From Pratylenchus scribneri (Eukaryota > Nematoda > Chromadorea > Rhabditida > Pratylenchidae), in assembly GCA_030063045.1 (NCBI GenBank), contig JAQSEB010000021.1, forward strand, positions 2,604,001 to 2,668,000: a DNA stretch of 64,000 nucleotides, given 5' to 3'. Made by a program: the position numbers and the translations under genes. Positions within the stretch are counted from its first letter, which is position 1. Each line of letters begins with the position of its first letter. Of the stretch, positions 33,664 to 47,500 are shown piece by piece. Below the pieces are notes generated by a model. The model was given only the letters and a program-made list of their open reading frames with translations, was not told the DNA's origin and did no database searches.

Positions 33664-36600
33664 TCAGCCCCTTTTTTTCTGCCCCTTTTTTTCTGCCCCA
33701 TTTCTGCCCCTTTTTTTCTGCCCCATTTCTGCCCCCTTTTTTTCTGCCCCTTTTTTCTGCCCTATTTCTGCCCCCTTTTTTTCTGCCCCTTTTTTTCTGC
33801 CCCTTTTTTTCTGCCCCTTTTTTTCTGCCCCATTTCTGCCCCTTTTTTTCTGCCCCATTTCTGCCCCTTTTTTTCTGCCCCATTTCTGCCCCTTTTTTTC
33901 TGCCCCATTTCTGCCCCCTTTTTTTCTGCCCCATTTCAGCCCCTTTTTTTCTGTCTTTTTTTTTCTGCCCCATTTCAGCCCCTTTTTTCTGCCCCTTTTT
34001 TTCTGCCCCATTTCTGCCCCTTTTTTTTTGCCCCTTTTTTTCTGCCCCATTTCTGCCCCTTTTTTCTGCCCCTTTTTTTCTGCCCCATTTCTGCCCCCTT
34101 TTTTTCTGCCCCTTTTTTCAGCCCTATTTCAGCCCCTTTTTTTCTGCCCCATTTCTGCCCCTTTTTTCTGCCCCTTTTTTTCTGCCCCATTTCTGCCCCT
34201 TTTTTTCTGCCCCTTTTTTTCTGCCCCATTTCTGCCCCTTTTTTTCTGCCCTATTTCTGCCCCCTTTTTTCTGCCCCTTTTTTCTGCCCCATTTCTGCCC
34301 CCTTTTTTTCTGCCCCATTTCTGCCCCTTTTTTCTGCCCCATTTCTGCCCCCTTTTTTTCTGCCCCTTTTTTTCTGCCCCTTTTTTTCTGCCCCTTTTTT
34401 TCTGCCCCATTTCTGCCCCTTTTTTTCTGCCCCCTTTTTTTCTGCCCCTTTTTTTCTGCCCCATTTCTGCCCCCTTTTTTTCTGCCCCTTTTTTTCTGCC
34501 CCATTTCTGTCCCTTTTTTCTGCCCCTTTTTTCTGCCCCTTTTTTTCTGCCCCTTTTTTCTGCCCCTTTTTTTCTGCCCCATTTCTGCCCTTTTTTTCTG
34601 CCCCATTTCTGCCCCTTTTTTACTGCCCCATTTCTGCCTCATTTCTGTCCCTTTTTTTCTGCCCCTTTTTTCTGCCCCTTTTTTTCTGCCCCATTTCTGC
34701 CCCTTTTTTTCTGCCCCATTTCTGCCCCCTTTTTTTCCTGCCCCTTTTTTTCTGCCCCTTTTTTTCTGCCCCATTTCTGCCCCCTTTTTTCTGCCCCTTT
34801 TTTCTGCCCCATTTCTGCCCCATTTCTGCCCCTTTTTTTCTGCCCCATTTCTGCCCCTTTTTTTCTGCCCCATTTCTGCCCCCTTTTTTTCTGCCCCATT
34901 TCTGCCCCTTTTTTTCTGCCCCATTTCTGCCCCTTTTTTTCTGCCCCATTTCTGCCCCTTTTTTTCTGCCCCTTTTTTCTGCCCCTTTTTTTCTGCCCCT
35001 TTTTTTCTGCCCCATTTCTGCCCCTTTTTTCTGCCCCTTTTTTTCTGCCCCATTTCTGCCCCTTTTTTTCTGCCCCTTTTTTTCTGCCCCATTTCTGCCC
35101 CTTTTTTTCTGCCCCATTTCTGCCCCCTTTTTTTCTGCCCCATTTCTGCCCCTTTTTTTCTGCCCCATTTCTGCCCCTTTTTTTCTGCCCCATTTCTGCC
35201 CCCTTTTTTTCCTGCCCCTTTTTTTCTGCCCCTTTTTTTCTGCCCCATTTCTGCCCCCTTTTTTTCTGCCCCATTTCTGCCCCTTTTTTTCTGCCCCATT
35301 TCTGCCCCTTTTTTTCTGCCCCATTTCTGCCCCTTTTTTTCTGCCCCATTTCTGCCCCCTTTTTTTCTGCCCCATTTCTGCCCCTTTTTTTCTGCCCCAT
35401 TTCTGCCCCTTTTTTTCTGCCCCATTTTTGCCCCTTTTTTTCTGCCCCATTTCTGCCCCTTTTTTTCTGCCCCTTTTTTCTGCCCCTTTTTTTCTGCCCC
35501 TTTTTTCTGCCCCTTTTTTTCTGCCCCATTTCTGCCCCTTTTTTTCTGCCCCTTTTTTTCTGCCCCATTTCTGCCCCTTTTTTTCTGCCCCATTTCTGCC
35601 CCCTTTTTTTCTGCCCCTTTTTTCTGCCCTATTTCTGCCCCCTTTTTTTCTGCCCCTTTTTTTCTGCCCCTTTTTTTCTGCCCCTTTTTTTCTGCCCCAT
35701 TTCTGCCCCTTTTTTTCTGCCCCATTTCTGCCCCTTTTTTTCTGCCCCTTTTTTTCTGCCCCTTTTTTTCTGCCCCATTTCTGCCCCTTTTTTTCTGCCC
35801 CTTTTTTTCTGCCCCATTTCTGCCCCTTTTTTTCTGCCCCATTTCTGCCCCCTTTTTTTCTGCCCCTTTTTTCTGCCCTATTTCTGCCCCCTTTTTTTCT
35901 GCCCCTTTTTTTCTGCCCCTTTTTTTCTGCCCCTTTTTTTCTGCCCCATTTCTGCCCCTTTTTTTTGCCCCTTTTTTTCTGCCCCATTTCTGCCCCTTTT
36001 TTATGCCCCTTTTTTTCTGCCCCATTTCTGCCCCTTTTTTTCTGCCCCATTTCTGCCCCTTTTTTTCTGCCCTATTTCTGCCCCCTTTTTTCTGCCCCTT
36101 TTTTCTGCCCCATTTCTGCCCCTTTTTTTCTGCCCCATTTCTGCCCCTTTTTTTCTGCCCCATTTCTGCCCCCTTTTTTCTGCCCCTTTTTTCTGCCCCA
36201 TTTCTGCCCCTTTTTTTCTGCCCCATTTCTGCCCCCTTTTTTTCTGCCCCATTTCTGCCCCCTTTTTTTCTGCCCCATTTCTGCCCCTTTTTTTCTGCCC
36301 CATTTCTGCCCCTTTTTTTCTGCCCCATTTCTGCCCCTTTTTTTCTGCCCCTTTTTTCTGCCCCTTTTTTTCTGCCCCTTTTTTTCTGCCCCATTTCTGC
36401 CCCTTTTTTCTGCCCCTTTTTTTCTGCCCCATTTCAGCCCCTTTTTTTCTGCCCCTTTTTTTCTGCCCCATTTCTGCCCCTTTTTTTCTGCCCCATTTCT
36501 GCCCCCTTTTTTCTGCCCCTTTTTTCTGCCCCATTTCTGCCCCTTTTTTTCTGCCCCATTTCTGCCCCCTTTTTTTCTGCCCCATTTCTGCCCCCTTTTT

Positions 36601-39600
36601 TTCTGCCCCATTTCTGCCCCCTTTTTTTCTGCCCCATTTCAGCCCCTTTTTTTCTGTCTTTTTTTTTCTGCCCCATTTCAGCCCCTTTTTTCTGCCCCTT
36701 TTTTTCTGCCCCATTTCTGCCCCTTTTTTTTTGCCCCTTTTTTTCTGCCCCATTTCTGCCCCTTTTTTCTGCCCCTTTTTTTCTGCCCCATTTCTGCCCC
36801 CTTTTTTTCTGCCCCTTTTTTCAGCCCTATTTCAGCCCCTTTTTTTCTGCCCCATTTCTGCCCCTTTTTTCTGCCCCTTTTTTTCTGCCCCATTTCTGCC
36901 CCTTTTTTTCTGCCCCTTTTTTTCTGCCCCATTTCTGCCCCTTTTTTTCTGCCCTATTTCTGCCCCCTTTTTTCTGCCCCTTTTTTCTGCCCCATTTCTG
37001 CCCCCTTTTTTTCTGCCCCATTTCTGCCCCTTTTTTCTGCCCCATTTCTGCCCCCTTTTTTTCTGCCCCTTTTTTTCTGCCCCTTTTTTTCTGCCCCTTT
37101 TTTTCTGCCCCATTTCTGCCCCTTTTTTTCTGCCCCCTTTTTTTCTGCCCCTTTTTTTCTGCCCCATTTCTGCCCCCTTTTTTTCTGCCCCTTTTTTTCT
37201 GCCCCATTTCTGTCCCTTTTTTCTGCCCCTTTTTTCTGCCCCTTTTTTTCTGCCCCTTTTTTTCTGCCCCTTTTTTTCTGCCCCATTTCTGTCCCTTTTT
37301 TCTGCCCCTTTTTTCTGCCCCTTTTTTTCTGCCCCTTTTTTCTGCCCCTTTTTTTCTGCCCCATTTCTGCCCTTTTTTTCTGCCCCATTTCTGCCCCTTT
37401 TTTACTGCCCCATTTCTGCCTCATTTCTGTCCCTTTTTTTCTGCCCCTTTTTTCTGCCCCTTTTTTTCTGCCCCATTTCTGCCCCTTTTTTTCTGCCCCA
37501 TTTCTGCCCCTTTTTTTCTGCCCCTTTTTTTCTGCCCCATTTCTGCCCCTTTTTTCTGCCCCTTTTTTTCTGCCCCATTTCTGCCCCTTTTTTTCTGCCC
37601 CTTTTTTTCTGCCCCATTTCTGCCCCTTTTTTTCTGCCCCATTTCTGCCCCCTTTTTTTCTGCCCCTTTTTTCTGCCCTATTTCTGCCCCCTTTTTTTCT
37701 GCCCCTTTTTTTCTGCCCCTTTTTTTCTGCCCCTTTTTTTCTGCCCCATTTCTGCCCCTTTTTTTCTGCCCCATTTCTGCCCCTTTTTTTCTGCCCCATT
37801 TCTGCCCCTTTTTTTCTGCCCCATTTCTGCCCCCTTTTTTTCTGCCCCATTTCTGCCCCTTTTTTTCTGTCTTTTTTTTTCTGCCCCATTTCTGCCCCTT
37901 TTTTCTGCCCCTTTTTTTCTGCCCCTTTTTTTCTGTCTTTTTTTTTCTGCCCCATTTCTGCCCCTTTTTTCTGCCCCTTTTTTTCTGCCCCATTTCTGCC
38001 CCTTTTTTTTTGCCCCTTTTTTTCTGCCCCATTTCTGCCCCTTTTTTCTGCCCCTTTTTTTCTGCCCCATTTCTGCCCCCTTTTTTTCTGCCCCTTTTTT
38101 CTGCCCCATTTCTGCCCCTTTTTTTCTGCCCCATTTCTGCCCCTTTTTTTCTGCCCTATTTCTGCCCCCTTTTTTTCTGCTCCATTTCTGCCCCTTTTTT
38201 TTCTGCCCCATTTCTGCCCCTTTTTTTCTGCCCCTTTTTTTCTGCCCCATTTCTGCCCCTTTTTTTTTGCCCCTTTTTTTCTGCCCCATTTCTGCCCCTT
38301 TTTTCTGCCCCTTTTTTTCTGCCCCATTTCTGCCCCTTTTTTTCTGCCCCATTTCTGCCCCCTTTTTTTCTGCCCCATTTCTGCCCCTTTTTTTCTGTCT
38401 TTTTTTTTCTGCCCCATTTCTGCCCCTTTTTTCTGCCCCATTTCTGCCCCTTTTTTTTTGCCCCTTTTTTTCTGCCCCATTTCTGCCCCTTTTTTCTGCC
38501 CCTTTTTTTCTGCCCCATTTCTGCCCCCTTTTTTTCTGCCCCTTTTTTCTGCCCCATTTCTGCCCCTTTTTTTCTGCCCCATTTCTGCCCCTTTTTTTCT
38601 GCCCTATTTCTGCCCCCTTTTTTTCTGCTCCATTTCTGCCCCTTTTTTTTCTGCCCCATTTCTGCCCCTTTTTTTCTGCCCCTTTTTTTCTGCCCCATTT
38701 CTGCCCCTTTTTTTTTGCCCCTTTTTTCTGCCCCTTTTTTTCTGCCCCATTTCTGCCCCTTTTTTTCTGCCCCATTTCTGCCCCCTTTTTTTCTGCCCCA
38801 TTTCTGCCCCTTTTTTTCTGTCTTTTTTTTTCTGCCCCATTTCTGCCCCTTTTTTCTGCCCCTTTTTTTCTGCCCCATTTCTGCCCCTTTTTTTTTGCCC
38901 CTTTTTTTCTGCCCCATTTCTGCCCCTTTTTTCTGCCCCTTTTTTTCTGCCCCATTTCTGCCCCCTTTTTTTCTGCCCCTTTTTTCTGCACCATTTCTGC
39001 CCCTTTTTTTCTGCCCCATTTCTGCCCCTTTTTTTCTGCCCTATTTCTGCCCCCTTTTTTTCTGCTCCATTTCTGCCCCTTTTTTTTCTGCCCCATTTCT
39101 GCCCCTTTTTTTCTGCCCCTTTTTTTCTGCCCCATTTCTGCCCCTTTTTTTTTGCCCCTTTTTTTCTGCCCCATTTCTGCCCCTTTTTTCTGCCCCTTTT
39201 TTTCTGCCCCATTTCTGCCCCTTTTTTTCTGCCCCTTTTTTTCTGCCCCATTTCTGCCCCTTTTTTTCTGCCCTATTTCTGCCCCCTTTTTTCTGCCCCT
39301 TTTTTCTGCCCCATTTCTGCCCCTTTTTTTCTGCCCCATTTCTGCCCCTTTTTTTCTGCCCCATTTCTGCCCCCTTTTTTCTGCCCCTTTTTTCTGCCCC
39401 ATTTCTGCCCCTTTTTTTCTGCCCCATTTCTGCCCCTTTTTTTCTGCCCCATTTCTGCCCCCTTTTTTTCTGCCCCATTTCTGCCCCTTTTTTTCTGCCC
39501 CTTTTTTTCTGCCCCATTTCTGCCCCTTTTTTCTGCCCCTTTTTTTCTGCCCCATTTCAGCCCCTTTTTTTCTGCCCCTTTTTTTCTGCCCCATTTCTGC

Positions 39601-40043
39601 CCCTTTTTTTCTGCCCCATTTCTGCCCCCTTTTTTTCTGCCCCTTTTTTCTGCCCTATTTCTGCCCCCTTTTTTTCTGCCCCTTTTTTTCTGCCCCTTTT
39701 TTTCTGCCCCTTTTTTTCTGCCCCATTTCTGCCCCTTTTTTTCTGCCCCATTTCTGCCCCTTTTTTTCTGCCCCATTTCTGCCCCTTTTTTTCTGCCCCA
39801 TTTCTGCCCCCTTTTTTTCTGCCCCATTTCAGCCCCTTTTTTTCTGTCTTTTTTTTTCTGCCCCATTTCAGCCCCTTTTTTCTGCCCCTTTTTTTCTGCC
39901 CCATTTCTGCCCCTTTTTTTTTGCCCCTTTTTTTCTGCCCCATTTCTGCCCCTTTTTTCTGCCCCTTTTTTTCTGCCCCATTTCTGCCCCCTTTTTTTCT
40001 GCCCCTTTTTTCAGCCCTATTTCAGCCCCTTTTTTTCTGCCCC
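33664..40043. repeat. Higher-order duplications, offsets 2703 and 5893 bp
   Basis: The rare marker TTCAGCCCTATTTCAGCCCC occurs near 34118, 36821 and 40011. Flanking translated stretches repeat exactly: 33975-34229 with 36678-36932, 34129-34464 with 36832-37167, and 33664-34050 with 39557-39943. The offsets are thus 2703 and 5893 bp. Confidence 0.85.
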
Positions 40044-41555
40044 ATTTCTGCCCCTTTTTTTCTGCCCCATTTCTGCCCCTTTTTTTCTGCCCCATTTCTG
40101 CCCCTTTTTTTCTGCCCCATTTCTGCCCCCTTTTTTTCTGCCCCATTTCTGCCCCTTTTTTTCTGTCTTTTTTTTCTGCCCCATTTCTGCCCCTTTTTTC
40201 TGCCCCTTTTTTTCTGCCCCTTTTTTTCTGCCCCATTTCTGCCCCCTTTTTTTCTGCCCCATTTCTGCCCCTTTTTTTCTGTCTTTTTTTTTCTGCCCCA
40301 TTTCTGCCCCTTTTTTCTGCCCCTTTTTTTCTGCCCCTTTTTTTCTGCCCCATTTCTGCCCCCTTTTTTTCTGCCCCATTTCTGCCCCTTTTTTTCTGCC
40401 CCTTTTTTCTGCCCCTTTTTTTCTGCCCCTTTTTTTCTGCCCCATTTCTGCCCCTTTTTTCTGCCCCTTTTTTTCTGCCCCATTTCTGCCTCTTTTTTCT
40501 GCCCCTTTTTTTCTGCCCCATTTCTGCCCCTTTTTTTCTGCCCCATTTCTGCCCCTTTTTTTCTGCCCCATTTCTGCCCCTTTTTTTCTGCCCCATTTCT
40601 GCCCCTTTTTTTCTGCCCCTTTTTTCTGCCCCTTTTTTTCTGCCCCCTTTTTTTCTGCCCCTTTTTTTCTGCCCCATTTCTGCCCCTTTTTTCTGCCCCA
40701 TTTCTGCCCCCTTTTTTTCTGCCCCTTTTTTTCTGCCCCATTTCTGTCCCTTTTTTCTGCCCCTTTTTTCTGCCCCTTTTTTTCTGCCCCTTTTTTCTGC
40801 CCCTTTTTTTCTGCCCCATTTCTGCCCTTTTTTTCTGCCCCATTTCTGCCCCTTTTTTACTGCCCCATTTCTGCCTCATTTCTGTCCCTTTTTTTCTGCC
40901 CCTTTTTTCTGCCCCTTTTTTTCTGCCCCATTTCTGCCCCTTTTTTTCTGCCCCATTTCTGCCCCCTTTTTTTCCTGCCCCATTTCTGCCCCTTTTTTTC
41001 TGCCCCATTTCTGCCCCCTTTTTTTCCTGCCCCTTTTTTTCTGCCCCTTTTTTTCTGCCCCATTTCTGCCCCTTTTTTTCTGCCCCATTTCTGCCCCCTT
41101 TTTTCTGCCCCTTTTTTCTGCCCCATTTCTGCCCCTTTTTTTCTGCCCCATTTCTGCCCCTTTTTTTCTGCCCCATTTCTGCCCCCTTTTTTTCTGCCCC
41201 TTTTTTTCTGCCCCATTTCTGCCCCTTTTTTTCTGCCCCATTTCTGCCCCTTTTTTTCTGCCCCTTTTTTCTGCCCCTTTTTTTCTGCCCCTTTTTTTCT
41301 GCCCCATTTCTGCCCCTTTTTTCTGCCCCTTTTTTTCTGCCCCATTTCTGCCCCTTTTTTTCTGCCCCTTTTTTTCTGCCCCTTTTTTTCTGCCCCATTT
41401 CTGCCCCCTTTTTTCTGCCCCTTTTTTTCTGCCCCTTTTTTTCTGCCCCATTTCTGCCCCTTTTTTTCTGCCCCATTTCTGCCCCCTTTTTTTCTGCCCC
41501 ATTTCTGCCCCTTTTTTTCTGCCCCTTTTTTTCTGCCCCTTTTTTTCTGCCCCAT

Positions 41556-44500
41556 TTCTGCCCCTTTTTTTCTGCCCCCTTTTTTTCTGCCCCTTTTTTC
41601 TGCCCCATTTTTGCCCCCTTTTTTTCTGCCCCTTTTTTCTGCCCCATTTCTGTCCCTTTTTTCTGCCCCTTTTTTCTGCCCCTTTTTTTCTGCCCCTTTT
41701 TTCTGCCCCTTTTTTTCTGCCCCATTTCTGCCCTTTTTTTCTGCCCCATTTCTGCCCCTTTTTTACTGCCCCATTTCTGCCTCATTTCTGCCCTTTTTTT
41801 CTGCCCCATTTCTGCCCCTTTTTTACTGCCCCATTTCTGCCTCATTTCTGTCCCTTTTTTTCTGCCCCTTTTTTCTGCCCCTTTTTTTCTGCCCCATTTC
41901 TGCCCCTTTTTTTCTGCCCCATTTCTGTCCCTTTTTTTCTGCCCCTTTTTTCTGCCCCTTTTTTTCTGCCCCTTTTTTCTGCCCCTTTTTTTCTGCCCCA
42001 TTTCTGCCCTTTTTTTCTGCCCCATTTCTGCCCCTTTTTTACTGCCCCATTTCTGCCTCATTTCTGTCCCTTTTTTTCTGCCCCTTTTTTCTGCCCCTTT
42101 TTTTCTGCCCCATTTCTGCCCCTTTTTTTCTGCCCCATTTCTGCCCCCTTTTTTTCCTGCCCCTTTTTTTCTGCCCCTTTTTTTCTGCCCCATTTCTGTC
42201 CCTTTTTTCTGCCCCTTTTTTCTGCCCCTTTTTTTCTGCCCCTTTTTTCTGCCCCTTTTTTTCTGCCCCATTTCTGCCCCTTTTTTTCTGCCCCATTTCT
42301 GCCCCCTTTTTTTCCTGCCCCTTTTTTTCTGCCCCTTTTTTTCTGCCCCATTTCTGTCCCTTTTTTCTGCCCCTTTTTTCTGCCCCTTTTTTTCTGCCCC
42401 TTTTTTCTGCCCCTTTTTTTCTGCCCCTTTTTTTCTGCCCCATTTCTGTCCCTTTTTTCTGCCCCTTTTTTCTGCCCCTTTTTTTCTGCCCCTTTTTTCT
42501 GCCCCTTTTTTTCTGCCCCATTTCTGCCCCTTTTTTTCTGCCCCATTTCTGCCCCCTTTTTTTCCTGCCCCTTTTTTTCTGCCCTTTTTTTCTGCCCCAT
42601 TTCTGTCCCTTTTTTCTGCCCCTTTTTTCTGCCCCTTTTTTTCTGCCCCTTTTTTCTGCCCCTTTTTTTCTGCCCCATTTCTGCCCTTTTTTTCTGCCCC
42701 ATTTCTGCCCCTTTTCTGCCCCTTTTTTTTTGCCCCTTTTTTCTGCCCCATTTCTGCCCCTTTTTTTCTGCCCCATTTCTGCCCCCTTTTTTTCCTGCCC
42801 CTTTTTTTCTGCCCTTTTTTTCTGCCCCATTTCTGTCCCTTTTTTCTGCCCCTTTTTTCTGCCCCTTTTTTTCTGCCCCTTTTTTCTGCCCCTTTTTTTC
42901 TGCCCCATTTCTGCCCTTTTTTTCTGCCCCATTTCTGCCCCTTTTTTCTGCCCCTTTTTTTCTGCCCCTTTTTTTCTGCCCCATTTCTGCCCCCTTTTTT
43001 TCTGCCCCTTTTTTCAGCCCTATTTCAGCCCCTTTTTTTCTGCCCCATTTCTGCCCCTTTTTTTCTGCCCCATTTCTGCCCCTTTTTTTCTGCCCCATTT
43101 CTGCCCCTTTTTTTCTGCCCCATTTCTGCCCCCTTTTTTTCTGCCCCATTTCTGCCCCTTTTTTTCTGCCCCTTTTTTTCTGCCCCTTTTTTTCTGCCCC
43201 ATTTCTGCCCCTTTTTTTCTGCCCCCTTTTTTTCTGCCCCTTTTTTCTGCCCCATTTTTGCCCCCTTTTTTTCTGCCCCTTTTTTCTGCCCCATTTCTGT
43301 CCCTTTTTTCTGCCCCTTTTTTCTGCCCCTTTTTTTCTGCCCCTTTTTTCTGCCCCTTTTTTTCTGCCCCATTTCTGCCCTTTTTTTCTGCCCCATTTCT
43401 GCCCCTTTTTTACTGCCCCATTTCTGCCTCATTTCTGCCCTTTTTTTCTGCCCCATTTCTGCCCCTTTTTTACTGCCCCATTTCTGCCTCATTTCTGTCC
43501 CTTTTTTTCTGCCCCTTTTTTCTGCCCCTTTTTTTCTGCCCCATTTCTGCCCCTTTTTTTCTGCCCCATTTCTGTCCCTTTTTTTCTGCCCCTTTTTTCT
43601 GCCCCTTTTTTTCTGCCCCTTTTTTCTGCCCCTTTTTTTCTGCCCCATTTCTGCCCTTTTTTTCTGCCCCATTTCTGCCCCTTTTTTACTGCCCCATTTC
43701 TGCCTCATTTCTGTCCCTTTTTTTCTGCCCCTTTTTTCTGCCCCTTTTTTTCTGCCCCATTTCTGCCCCTTTTTTTCTGCCCCATTTCTGCCCCCTTTTT
43801 TTCCTGCCCCTTTTTTTCTGCCCCTTTTTTTCTGCCCCATTTCTGTCCCTTTTTTCTGCCCCTTTTTTCTGCCCCTTTTTTTCTGCCCCTTTTTTCTGCC
43901 CCTTTTTTTCTGCCCCATTTCTGCCCCTTTTTTTCTGCCCCATTTCTGCCCCCTTTTTTTCCTGCCCCTTTTTTTCTGCCCCTTTTTTTCTGCCCCATTT
44001 CTGTCCCTTTTTTCTGCCCCTTTTTTCTGCCCCTTTTTTTCTGCCCCTTTTTTCTGCCCCTTTTTTTCTGCCCCTTTTTTTCTGCCCCATTTCTGTCCCT
44101 TTTTTCTGCCCCTTTTTTCTGCCCCTTTTTTTCTGCCCCTTTTTTCTGCCCCTTTTTTTCTGCCCCATTTCTGCCCCTTTTTTTCTGCCCCATTTCTGCC
44201 CCCTTTTTTTCCTGCCCCTTTTTTTCTGCCCTTTTTTTCTGCCCCATTTCTGTCCCTTTTTTCTGCCCCTTTTTTCTGCCCCTTTTTTTCTGCCCCTTTT
44301 TTCTGCCCCTTTTTTTCTGCCCCATTTCTGCCCTTTTTTTCTGCCCCATTTCTGCCCCTTTTTTACTGCCCCATTTCTGCCTCATTTCTGTCCCTTTTTT
44401 TCTGCCCCTTTTTTCTGCCCCTTTTTTTCTGCCCCATTTCTGCCCCTTTTTTTCTGCCCCATTTCTGCCCCCTTTTTTTCCTGCCCCTTTTTTTCTGCCC

Positions 44501-47500
44501 CTTTTTTTCTGCCCCATTTCTGCCCCCTTTTTTCTGCCCCTTTTTTCTGCCCCATTTCTGCCCCTTTTTTTCTGCCCCATTTCTGCCCCTTTTTTTCTGC
44601 CCCATTTCTGCCCCCTTTTTTTCTGCCCCATTTCTGCCCCTTTTTTTCTGCCCCATTTCTGCCCCTTTTTTTCTGCCCCATTTCTGCCCCTTTTTTTCTG
44701 CCCCTTTTTTCTGCCCCTTTTTTTCTGCCCCTTTTTTCAGCCCTATTTCAGCCCCTTTTTTTCTGCCCCATTTCTGCCCCCTTTTTTTCCTGCCCCTTTT
44801 TTTCTGCCCCTTTTTTTCTGCCCCATTTCTGCCCCCTTTTTTCTGCCCCTTTTTTCTGCCCCATTTCTGCCCCTTTTTTTCTGCCCCATTTCTGCCCCTT
44901 TTTTTCTGCCCCATTTCTGCCCCCTTTTTTTCTGCCCCATTTCTGCCCCCTTTTTTTCTGCCCCATTTCTGCCCCTTTTTTTCTGCCCCTTTTTTTCTGC
45001 CCCTTTTTTTCTGCCCCATTTCTGCCCCTTTTTTTCTGCCCCCTTTTTTTCTGCCCCTTTTTTCTGCCCCATTTTTGCCCCCTTTTTTTCTGCCCCTTTT
45101 TTCTGCCCCATTTCTGTCCCTTTTTTCTGCCCCTTTTTTCTGCCCCTTTTTTTCTGCCCCTTTTTTCTGCCCCTTTTTTTCTGCCCCATTTCTGCCCTTT
45201 TTTTCTGCCCCATTTCTGCCCCTTTTTTACTGCCCCATTTCTGCCTCATTTCTGCCCTTTTTTTCTGCCCCATTTCTGCCCCTTTTTTACTGCCCCATTT
45301 CTGCCTCATTTCTGTCCCTTTTTTTCTGCCCCTTTTTTCTGCCCCTTTTTTTCTGCCCCATTTCTGCCCCTTTTTTTCTGCCCCATTTCTGTCCCTTTTT
45401 TTCTGCCCCTTTTTTCTGCCCCTTTTTTTCTGCCCCTTTTTTCTGCCCCTTTTTTTCTGCCCCATTTCTGCCCTTTTTTTCTGCCCCATTTCTGCCCCTT
45501 TTTTACTGCCCCATTTCTGCCTCATTTCTGTCCCTTTTTTTCTGCCCCTTTTTTCTGCCCCTTTTTTTCTGCCCCATTTCTGCCCCTTTTTTTCTGCCCC
45601 ATTTCTGCCCCCTTTTTTTCCTGCCCCTTTTTTTCTGCCCCTTTTTTTCTGCCCCATTTCTGTCCCTTTTTTCTGCCCCTTTTTTCTGCCCCTTTTTTTC
45701 TGCCCCTTTTTTCTGCCCCTTTTTTTCTGCCCCATTTCTGCCCCTTTTTTTCTGCCCCATTTCTGCCCCCTTTTTTTCCTGCCCCTTTTTTTCTGCCCCT
45801 TTTTTTCTGCCCCATTTCTGTCCCTTTTTTCTGCCCCTTTTTTCTGCCCCTTTTTTTCTGCCCCTTTTTTCTGCCCCTTTTTTTCTGCCCCTTTTTTTCT
45901 GCCCCATTTCTGTCCCTTTTTTCTGCCCCTTTTTTCTGCCCCTTTTTTTCTGCCCCTTTTTTCTGCCCCTTTTTTTCTGCCCCATTTCTGCCCCTTTTTT
46001 TCTGCCCCATTTCTGCCCCCTTTTTTTCCTGCCCCTTTTTTTCTGCCCTTTTTTTCTGCCCCATTTCTGTCCCTTTTTTCTGCCCCTTTTTTCTGCCCCT
46101 TTTTTTCTGCCCCTTTTTTCTGCCCCTTTTTTTCTGCCCCATTTCTGCCCTTTTTTTCTGCCCCATTTCTGCCCCTTTTCTGCCCCTTTTTTTTTGCCCC
46201 TTTTTTCTGCCCCATTTCTGCCCCTTTTTTTCTGCCCCATTTCTGCCCCCTTTTTTTCCTGCCCCTTTTTTTCTGCCCTTTTTTACTGCCCCATTTCTGT
46301 CCCTTTTTTCTGCCCCTTTTTTCTGCCCCTTTTTTTCTGCCCCTTTTTTCTGCCCCTTTTTTTCTGCCCCATTTCTGCCCTTTTTTTCTGCCCCATTTCT
46401 GCCCCTTTTTTCTGCCCCTTTTTTTCTGCCCCTTTTTTTCTGCCCCATTTCTGCCCCCTTTTTTTCTGCCCCTTTTTTCAGCCCTATTTCAGCCCCTTTT
46501 TTTCTGCCCCATTTCTGCCCCTTTTTTTCTGCCCCATTTCTGCCCCTTTTTTTCTGCCCCATTTCTGCCCCTTTTTTTCTGCCCCATTTCTGCCCCCTTT
46601 TTTTCTGCCCCATTTCTGCCCCTTTTTTTCTGCCCCTTTTTTTCTGCCCCTTTTTTTCTGCCCCATTTCTGCCCCTTTTTTTCTGCCCCCTTTTTTTCTG
46701 CCCCTTTTTTCTGCCCCATTTTTGCCCCCTTTTTTTCTGCCCCTTTTTTCTGCCCCATTTCTGTCCCTTTTTTCTGCCCCTTTTTTCTGCCCCTTTTTTT
46801 CTGCCCCTTTTTTCTGCCCCTTTTTTTCTGCCCCATTTCTGCCCTTTTTTTCTGCCCCATTTCTGCCCCTTTTTTACTGCCCCATTTCTGCCTCATTTCT
46901 GCCCTTTTTTTCTGCCCCATTTCTGCCCCTTTTTTACTGCCCCATTTCTGCCTCATTTCTGTCCCTTTTTTTCTGCCCCTTTTTTCTGCCCCTTTTTTTC
47001 TGCCCCATTTCTGCCCCTTTTTTTCTGCCCCATTTCTGTCCCTTTTTTTCTGCCCCTTTTTTCTGCCCCTTTTTTTCTGCCCCTTTTTTCTGCCCCTTTT
47101 TTTCTGCCCCATTTCTGCCCTTTTTTTCTGCCCCATTTCTGCCCCTTTTTTACTGCCCCATTTCTGCCTCATTTCTGTCCCTTTTTTTCTGCCCCTTTTT
47201 TCTGCCCCTTTTTTTCTGCCCCATTTCTGCCCCTTTTTTTCTGCCCCATTTCTGCCCCCTTTTTTTCCTGCCCCTTTTTTTCTGCCCCTTTTTTTCTGCC
47301 CCATTTCTGTCCCTTTTTTCTGCCCCTTTTTTCTGCCCCTTTTTTTCTGCCCCTTTTTTCTGCCCCTTTTTTTCTGCCCCATTTCTGCCCCTTTTTTTCT
47401 GCCCCATTTCTGCCCCCTTTTTTTCCTGCCCCTTTTTTTCTGCCCCTTTTTTTCTGCCCCATTTCTGTCCCTTTTTTCTGCCCCTTTTTTTCTGCCCCTT